Made by a program: the position numbers and the translations under genes. Source: Clostridia bacterium (GTDB lineage Bacteria > Bacillota > Clostridia > Oscillospirales > CAG-272). Taken from it: DNA of 11,755 nucleotides. Below, one piece after another: positions 6,706 through 11,755 of the stretch. A model generated the notes under the pieces. It saw only the letters and a list, made by a program, of their open reading frames with translations, ran no database searches and had not been told where the DNA came from. Within the stretch, counting starts at the first letter, position 1, and every line of letters begins with the position of its first letter. The stretch covers positions 1-11,755 of the forward strand of contig JAGAUC010000100.1 in the NCBI GenBank assembly GCA_017621015.1, given 5' to 3'.

Positions 6706-9700
6706 GTACCAACTGGACACCCGCACAGGAACACGCCATAACCACGCGCGGCAAAACCGTGCTTGTCTCGGCGGCAGCCGGCTCGGGTAAGACCGCCACG
6801 CTGACCGAGCGTATCATCCGTTCTCTTACCGACGACGGCGGTGCGGACATTTCCCGTATGCTGATCGTTACCTATACTCGTGCCGCGGCGGCCGAGCTCA
6901 AGGTCAAGATCTCAAAGGCTCTCTCCGAGGCGCTGGCTAAAAATCCCAAAAGTGAGCGTTTGGCGCATCAGATGATGATGCTGGAAAGCGCAAGGATCTG
7001 CACCATCGACTCCTTTTACTTTGACGTTGTCAAAAGCAATTTTTCGAGTCTTGAGCTGTCGGGCAAGCTTCGCATTGTCGACGGCGCGGAGATCAGCCTG
7101 CTTTATCAGAATGAAATGGAGGCACTGATCGACACCTTCTATGCAGAGGATGAAAACTTTACCGATTTTATGGATCATTTCGTTGCCGTTCGCGGTGCCG
7201 ACACAAGTGTAGAGACCTTCCTTTCCATTTATCAGTCTCTGCTCTCCTACCGCGACGGCGTACACAAGCTGAGAGAATATGCGGACGATCTGCGCCTCTC
7301 CGCACAAAAGCCTTTTCTCTCTACCGGTTACGCCGCAAAGACGGTAAGGCCGTTTTTGCATATGGCACTGGAATATGCGGAAAACGCGCTCTCTACCGCC
7401 TGTGATTTCTTTGCATCGGCCGAGGATGCGCGCCTTCTCAGCAATTACGGCCCCGCCTTTGAAAATGACCTTAGAACCGTAAAGGAAATGCTGGCGGCGA
7501 CCGCAAATGAGGATTACGAAAAAGCGCGCGAGATCATCCTCGGCTACGAAAAGCTTTCGCTCAAGGGTATCAAAGGTCTGAGTGATGACTACGTCTCCTA
7601 TCTGAAGGACGTTCGCACAGGCATCACCAAGCTTTTGCTCAAGCTGAAAGAGGATTATTTCTCCTACACACAGACGGAAATTTCGGATCTGATGCAAAAA
7701 ACAGCTAATGTTATTGAAAAGCTATATACCCTTCTGGTTGCCTTTGATAAGAAGATAAGTACCGAAAAGGAGGAACGCGGCATTTGCGATTTTGCCGATA
7801 TCCGCCGCTACGTGCTAAGGCTTCTCCTGAACGAGAACGGCAAGCCCACCGACATTGCCGAGGCCTACAAGGCGCGCTTTGATGAGATCTACATTGACGA
7901 GTATCAAGACGTAGACGAGGTGCAGGACTCCATCTTCACCGCCATCTCGGCAAACAACCGCTTTATGGTCGGTGACATCAAGCAGAGCATTTACGGCTTC
8001 CGCGGCGCGGATTCGGACGTGTTTGCCGGATACAAGGCAACGCTTCCCCTCCTGGGCACAGACGGAGCCGAGGCATCGGACGGATGCTCGATCTTTATGT
8101 CCAACAACTTCCGTTGCGACAAAAATGTCATTGATTTTTCCAATCTGGTTTCCTCCTATCTTTTCTCCCATTGCGGTGAAAGCATCGGCTACCGCAAGGA
8201 GGATGACCTGATCTTCTCAAAGGCGTTACCCTACGAGGGGTATGAGTCACCCAAGGTCACCCTGGCGCTTACGGGGGTTGAGGAAGGACTGGAGGAGGAC
8301 GAGACCGAGGATGAGGAAACGGACGAAAAGGTGTACCATGAGGCGGAATACATAGCCCACGAAATTCTGCATCTTCTTGACTCCGAGACCAAGGCTGACG
8401 GCAAGCCCTTTGAGCCGCGTGACATTGCCATTCTCCTCCGCCAGAACACCGACCTGGAAACACTGAAGGACATTCTGGCGGGGTATGGAATCCCGTCACA
8501 GAGTGCGGACAAGAGCGATTTCTTTGAAAACCCCGACATTCTTTTGGTCATTTCTCTTCTTTCCACGATCGACAATCCGCGCAGGGATATTCCACTGGCG
8601 GGTACGCTTCGCTCCCCCTTCTACGATTTCACCTTTGACGAGCTGATCGCTATTCGGCGCTCGGCCGAGAAGCATTTGTCCCTTTACGATGCGCTCGAGC
8701 AATATGCAACGAGCGGCGACAGTGAGCTTTGCCGCAAGTGCGGCCGCTTTATCGAGAGCCTTGCGTACTGGCGTGAAAAATCCATGGCACTTCCCGTAGA
8801 CAAGCTGATCGATAAGCTTTACCGCGAATTTTCCATTCTTTCTCTGGCAAAGGAAAATAAGGAAAATCTTATTCGTCTTTACGAATATACCCGTTCCTTT
8901 GAGGCCAGCTCCTTCCGCGGTCTTTACAGCTTTATTTCGTACATCGGCGAGATCATAGAGAGCGGTACAAAGCTGGAAAAGGACGGAGGCAGTGCGCCGG
9001 GCAACGCCGTACACCTGATGACCATTCACCACTCCAAGGGGCTGGAGTTCCCGGTCTGCTTCCTTTACGGCATGGGCAAGCGCTTCAGCGATCGCTTTAA
9101 AAGCAACAAGATCCAGTTTGAGGCCTCGATGGGGCTTGCTCTTCAGCTTCACGACAGCACCGGCTTTGCCTATACCGACACGCCCATCCGCAAGGCCATC
9201 ATCGACAAAAAGCTTCTGAAGGATCACGAGGAGGAAATGCGTGTTCTTTACGTGGCAATGACCCGTGCGCGTGAGCGTCTGTATCTCACCGCCAAGGTTG
9301 CCTCTCCCGAAAGGCTCCGCGCCAAGGTGCGCTCCTTTACTGAGTTCGGAAGGACGTACGGCATTTATTCCGCCTCCTCGTATCTGGAATGGATCTTTGC
9401 GGCCATAGAAGCCGGCGGCGCCTCGGATTGCTATCAGATCGAAACGCGATATGCCGATCACGTTTACGAAACGGGCGGCACGCCGGTTTCTGAGGACAGT
9501 CAGACGACCGCTCCCGCAGAAAACAAAGAGATCACAGAGCTTTTTGAAAAGCGCTTCTCCTTTGTTTATCCGTACGCTCACATCTCGTCACTCCCCAAAA
9601 AGCTTTCGGTCTCGGCGCTCTATCCGGCGGTATTGGACGAAAGCGAGCTGGATGTGGATGCGGCTTCGCTTGAGGACGCCTTTGTATATCCCGAGGGACT

Positions 9701-10265
9701 TTTACCCGGGGATGGGGCAAGCGGTGCTGAAAGAGGAACGGCTACGCACACCTTTTTGCAGTTCTGCGACTTTGAGCGCGTGCTTCACCGCGGCGTAAAG
9801 GAGGAATTGGCACGTCTTGAAAGCGAGCGCTTTATTGACGGGCGCACCGCGCGGCTTTGCCACGTAAAGCAGCTGGAACGCTTCTTTGAAAGCGACCTGT
9901 TTGCACGCATTCAGAACGCCGACGAGGTGTGGCGTGAGCAGCGCTTTAACATCTTCCTTCCCGCCTCGGAGTTTACCGAGATCATGGAAAAGGCGGACGT
10001 TCTTCAAAACGAAAGCATTGCCGTTCAGGGTGTGATCGACATCTTTTTCCGTGAGAAAAACGGAAACATTGTTCTTGCGGACTACAAGACCGATTTTTTG
10101 ACGAACGAGGAGCTGGCCAACGAGGCGTTTGCCGAGCAAAAGCTGATCGCACGTCACCGCCAACAGCTTGAATACTACAAGCGCGCCATCGAGCAGCTCT
10201 GCGGCACGCTACCTGCCGAAACGCTCATCTATTCTCTGCCGCTTGGCAAGACCATCCGACTATAA
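6702..10265 (+). CDS. addA: AddA, helicase-nuclease subunit A of the AddAB complex
   Basis: This 1187-residue protein is the motor subunit, a UvrD-type 3'-to-5' helicase with a C-terminal nuclease that cuts the 3' strand. Motifs in order are: Q motif WTPAQ (5-9); Walker A SAAAGSGKT (23-31); motif Ia LIVTYTRAAAAEL; Walker B IDEYQD (398-403); motif III VGDIKQSIYGFRGA; motif IV SNNFRC; motif V HHSKGLEF (776-783); motif VI VAMTRARERL (851-860). The nuclease shows HTFLQFCDF, then GVIDIFF (1110-1116, D1113), ADYKTDF (1126-1132, D1127 and K1129) and QLEYYKRAI. The length is near that of B. subtilis AddA (about 1232). The start overlaps the addB stop as ATGA, so the two subunits are coupled. A Glu/Asp-rich stretch (about 526-543) interrupts the region after motif IV. 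A hairpin terminator follows directly. All catalytic residues are present. Confidence 0.97.
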   Translation: MSTNWTPAQEHAITTRGKTVLVSAAAGSGKTATLTERIIRSLTDDGGADISRMLIVTYTRAAAAELKVKISKALSEALAKNPKSERLAHQMMMLESARICTIDSFYFDVVKSNFSSLELSGKLRIVDGAEISLLYQNEMEALIDTFYAEDENFTDFMDHFVAVRGADTSVETFLSIYQSLLSYRDGVHKLREYADDLRLSAQKPFLSTGYAAKTVRPFLHMALEYAENALSTACDFFASAEDARLLSNYGPAFENDLRTVKEMLAATANEDYEKAREIILGYEKLSLKGIKGLSDDYVSYLKDVRTGITKLLLKLKEDYFSYTQTEISDLMQKTANVIEKLYTLLVAFDKKISTEKEERGICDFADIRRYVLRLLLNENGKPTDIAEAYKARFDEIYIDEYQDVDEVQDSIFTAISANNRFMVGDIKQSIYGFRGADSDVFAGYKATLPLLGTDGAEASDGCSIFMSNNFRCDKNVIDFSNLVSSYLFSHCGESIGYRKEDDLIFSKALPYEGYESPKVTLALTGVEEGLEEDETEDEETDEKVYHEAEYIAHEILHLLDSETKADGKPFEPRDIAILLRQNTDLETLKDILAGYGIPSQSADKSDFFENPDILLVISLLSTIDNPRRDIPLAGTLRSPFYDFTFDELIAIRRSAEKHLSLYDALEQYATSGDSELCRKCGRFIESLAYWREKSMALPVDKLIDKLYREFSILSLAKENKENLIRLYEYTRSFEASSFRGLYSFISYIGEIIESGTKLEKDGGSAPGNAVHLMTIHHSKGLEFPVCFLYGMGKRFSDRFKSNKIQFEASMGLALQLHDSTGFAYTDTPIRKAIIDKKLLKDHEEEMRVLYVAMTRARERLYLTAKVASPERLRAKVRSFTEFGRTYGIYSASSYLEWIFAAIEAGGASDCYQIETRYADHVYETGGTPVSEDSQTTAPAENKEITELFEKRFSFVYPYAHISSLPKKLSVSALYPAVLDESELDVDAASLEDAFVYPEGLLPGDGASGAERGTATHTFLQFCDFERVLHRGVKEELARLESERFIDGRTARLCHVKQLERFFESDLFARIQNADEVWREQRFNIFLPASEFTEIMEKADVLQNESIAVQGVIDIFFREKNGNIVLADYKTDFLTNEELANEAFAEQKLIARHRQQLEYYKRAIEQLCGTLPAETLIYSLPLGKTIRL

Positions 10266-10267
10266 AC

Positions 10268-10295
10268 AAAACCCCGTGGTCATCACGGGGTTTTT
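10268..10295 (+). terminator. Bidirectional rho-independent terminator between addA and the permease
   Basis: AAACCCCGTG pairs perfectly with CACGGGGTTT around a five-base loop (GTCAT, 10279-10283), followed by a long T-run on the plus strand. It starts a few bases after the addA stop. The convergent permease gene ends at 10300, and A-rich sequence on the other side gives a shorter T-run for minus-strand transcripts. The hairpin therefore likely serves both operons. Confidence 0.92.
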
Positions 10296-10299
10296 CTTT

Positions 10300-11142
10300 T
10301 TATCTTACCTTTCTCCCCACAAGCGAGCAAAAGAAAAAGGCAAGAATATTGGTACACACGATGGTAGCACCGGCCGGAGTCTCTGCTACGATGGAGATCA
10401 GAAGTCCAAGGAAGGCACAGAGCACCGAAAGGATCGCCGCGCAAACCGTGACTGCCTTGAAGTTTTTGAAAATGCGCATAGCGGAAACGGCGGGAAAGAT
10501 CACAAGCGCCGAAATCAGAAGCGAGCCGACAAGGTTCATCGCCAGAACAATGACCACCGCGATCACCACCGCCAGCATCAGATTGTAAAGCGAGGCGCGA
10601 AGGCCGGTGGCCTTTGCAAAATCCTCGTCAAAGGTAACGGCAAAGATCTTGTTGTAAAACAGAAGAAAAACCGCAACCACCACAAGCGAAAGGATGACAC
10701 ACAGCCATACCTCCGTGCCCGAAAGCGTCAGATACAGCACCGAGCCGAAGAGCGTACTGCAAACATCGCCCGAGAGGTTGGATGAGGTGGAAAATACGTT
10801 CATCAAAAGATAGCCGACCGCAAGCGCGCCCACCGAAAGCATGGCAATCGAGGCGTCGCCCTTGATCTTGGCCTTCTGTCCGCCACAGAGAAGCAGGATC
10901 GCGCAGATCACCGTAACCGGAAGGACAAAAAGCATATCGTTGGTCATATGAAGCACCGCCGCAATGGCCATCGCACCAAACGCTACGTGTGACAAACCGT
11001 CTCCGATAAAGGAAAACCGCCTCAGAACCAGCGTCACGCCGATGAGTGAGGAGCAAAGCGCGATCAGAACGCCGGCAATGAGCGCATAGCGTACAAACGG
11101 AAAGCGAAGCGCCTCCGAAAGCGTATTCCAAAGATTATTCAT
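10300..11142 (-). CDS. Metal-ion ABC transporter permease, ABC-3 family (ZnuB/MntB-like)
   Basis: This 280-residue polytopic membrane protein belongs to the ABC-3 family, which imports Zn(II), Mn(II) or related metals. Family signatures are FSFIGDGLSHVAFGAMA (44-60), FDEDFAKATGL (171-181, the likely coupling region that contacts the ATPase) and VGSLLISALVIFPAVSAM (205-222). About eight hydrophobic segments are visible, starting near residue 17. The ATG at 11142 is preceded by AGAGGAGG at six bases. It overlaps the last eight bases of the ATPase gene, so the two are translationally coupled. The open frame continues back to 11232 but only within the ATPase gene. Metal specificity cannot be told from the sequence. 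A substrate-binding lipoprotein and a Fur- or DtxR-family regulator would be expected nearby but are not in the window. Confidence 0.93.
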   Translation of the reverse strand: MNNLWNTLSEALRFPFVRYALIAGVLIALCSSLIGVTLVLRRFSFIGDGLSHVAFGAMAIAAVLHMTNDMLFVLPVTVICAILLLCGGQKAKIKGDASIAMLSVGALAVGYLLMNVFSTSSNLSGDVCSTLFGSVLYLTLSGTEVWLCVILSLVVVAVFLLFYNKIFAVTFDEDFAKATGLRASLYNLMLAVVIAVVIVLAMNLVGSLLISALVIFPAVSAMRIFKNFKAVTVCAAILSVLCAFLGLLISIVAETPAGATIVCTNILAFFFCSLVGRKVR

Positions 11143-11755
11143 GCTCGGCCTCCTCTCCCAGCAAAGCAAAGCCACGGCCAAGATCACTTCCGAGATACTG
11201 CTCCTTGGTTCCGAAAAAGATCTCCTTGCCAATGTGAAGGATATGCGTCGCGTAGTTCAGCGCCGACGCCATATCGTGCGAGATCATGATCACCGTGATG
11301 CCGTCCTTTCCGTTCAGATCCGAGATCAGATGATACATTTCCGCCGTCATCGTGGGGTCAAGTCCGGCCACCGGCTCGTCCAAAAGAAGCAGTTTGCCCG
11401 TAGCGCAAAGCGCACGCGCCAAAAGCACTCTCTGCTGCTGACCGCCCGAAAGCTCGCGATAGCTGCGGGAGCTGTGCTCTGTCATACCCACTCTTGCCAG
11501 ATTGGCCGCCGCAAGCGCCTTTTCCTCACGGTTATAAAAAGGGCGCAGACCGCATCGGCCAAGGCATCCCGAAAGAACCACCTCAAAGACCGAGGCCGGA
11601 AAATCGCGCTGTGCGGGTGTTTGCTGCGGCAGGTAGCCGATCTCGTTTTTTCTGAGACCGTCCCCCATCTCCATTTCACCGCCAAGGCGCGGATGCAGAC
11701 CGAGAAGCGTTTTGATCAGCGTGGTCTTGCCTGAGCCGTTTTCGCCGACGATGCA
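11135..11755 (-). CDS. Metal-ion ABC transporter ATP-binding protein (ZnuC-like, 5' end missing)
   Basis: This is the ATPase that powers the ABC-3 permease encoded just after it. It is cut by the right edge, so the visible 206 residues begin inside the Walker A region (CIVGENGSGKTT, 11720-11755). Probably 25-35 N-terminal residues are missing. The remaining motifs are complete: Q-loop YLPQQ, signature LSGGQQQR (11429-11452), Walker B LLLLDEP, D-loop AGLDP and switch histidine in MISHDM. The spacing fits the ZnuC/MntA/AdcC subfamily, and pairing with an ABC-3 permease confirms a metal importer. The methionine at 11674 is internal and not a start. Promoter and regulator lie outside the window. 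It ends GEEAEHE, with the permease ATG overlapping its last eight bases. Confidence 0.93.
   Translation of the reverse strand, partial: CIVGENGSGKTTLIKTLLGLHPRLGGEMEMGDGLRKNEIGYLPQQTPAQRDFPASVFEVVLSGCLGRCGLRPFYNREEKALAAANLARVGMTEHSSRSYRELSGGQQQRVLLARALCATGKLLLLDEPVAGLDPTMTAEMYHLISDLNGKDGITVIMISHDMASALNYATHILHIGKEIFFGTKEQYLGSDLGRGFALLGEEAEHE

Noticed and set aside
6912..7697. Minus-strand open frame of 261 codons within addA
   Set aside because: It is antisense to the N-terminal helicase region and has no domain, promoter or ribosome binding site worth noting.
8496..9581. Minus-strand open frame of 361 codons within addA
   Set aside because: It is antisense to the conserved AddA helicase motifs and is explained by biased third-position use in addA.
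11143..11232. N-terminal extension of the permease frame
   Set aside because: It lies inside the ATPase gene. The AGAGGAGG before the ATG at 11142 and the 8-base overlap give the better start.

Overview
The window looks like chromosomal DNA of an uncultured, moderate-GC Firmicute, most likely a gut-type Clostridia. The support is AddAB in place of RecBCD, consensus sigma-A promoters with 17-bp spacers, strong AGGAGG-type ribosome binding sites, a TTG start codon, translationally coupled genes, and an N-terminally anchored HtrA protease. Genus cannot be fixed from this sequence. Gene density is high: every stretch over 300 bases is coding.

Layout. (1) Positions 1-210, minus strand: the N-terminal end of a response regulator, running off the left edge. 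It has its own consensus promoter just downstream of the htrA terminator. Its last visible residues do not look like a receiver domain. (2) 308-1690, minus strand: a membrane-anchored HtrA/DegP-type serine protease with a PDZ domain. (3) 1691-1871: a compact divergent control region with promoters for htrA (minus) and the queG operon (plus), plus dyad and direct-repeat elements. (4) 1872-10265, plus strand: an apparent four-gene operon. It holds a QueG-like epoxyqueuosine reductase, an unrecognised two-helix membrane protein, addB and addA, closed by a strong hairpin terminator. Adjacent genes overlap or nearly touch. (5) 10300-11755, minus strand: an ABC-3 family metal-ion permease and its ATPase (znuB/znuC-like), overlapping by 8 nt. 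The ATPase runs off the right edge.

How the parts work together. AddA and AddB form the double-strand-break end-processing helicase-nuclease that prepares DNA for RecA. QueG would act in the last step of queuosine tRNA modification. HtrA degrades or refolds damaged proteins outside the membrane, and the neighbouring response regulator is a plausible but unproven regulator of it. The metal transporter would import Zn(II) or Mn(II) together with a substrate-binding protein that is not in the window.

I saw no CRISPR array, insertion sequence, tRNA, rRNA or defence island. Most genes are ordinary housekeeping genes. The points most worth checking are the uncharacterised membrane protein coupled between queG and addB, the abrupt loss of receiver character at the left edge, and the htrA/queG control region.
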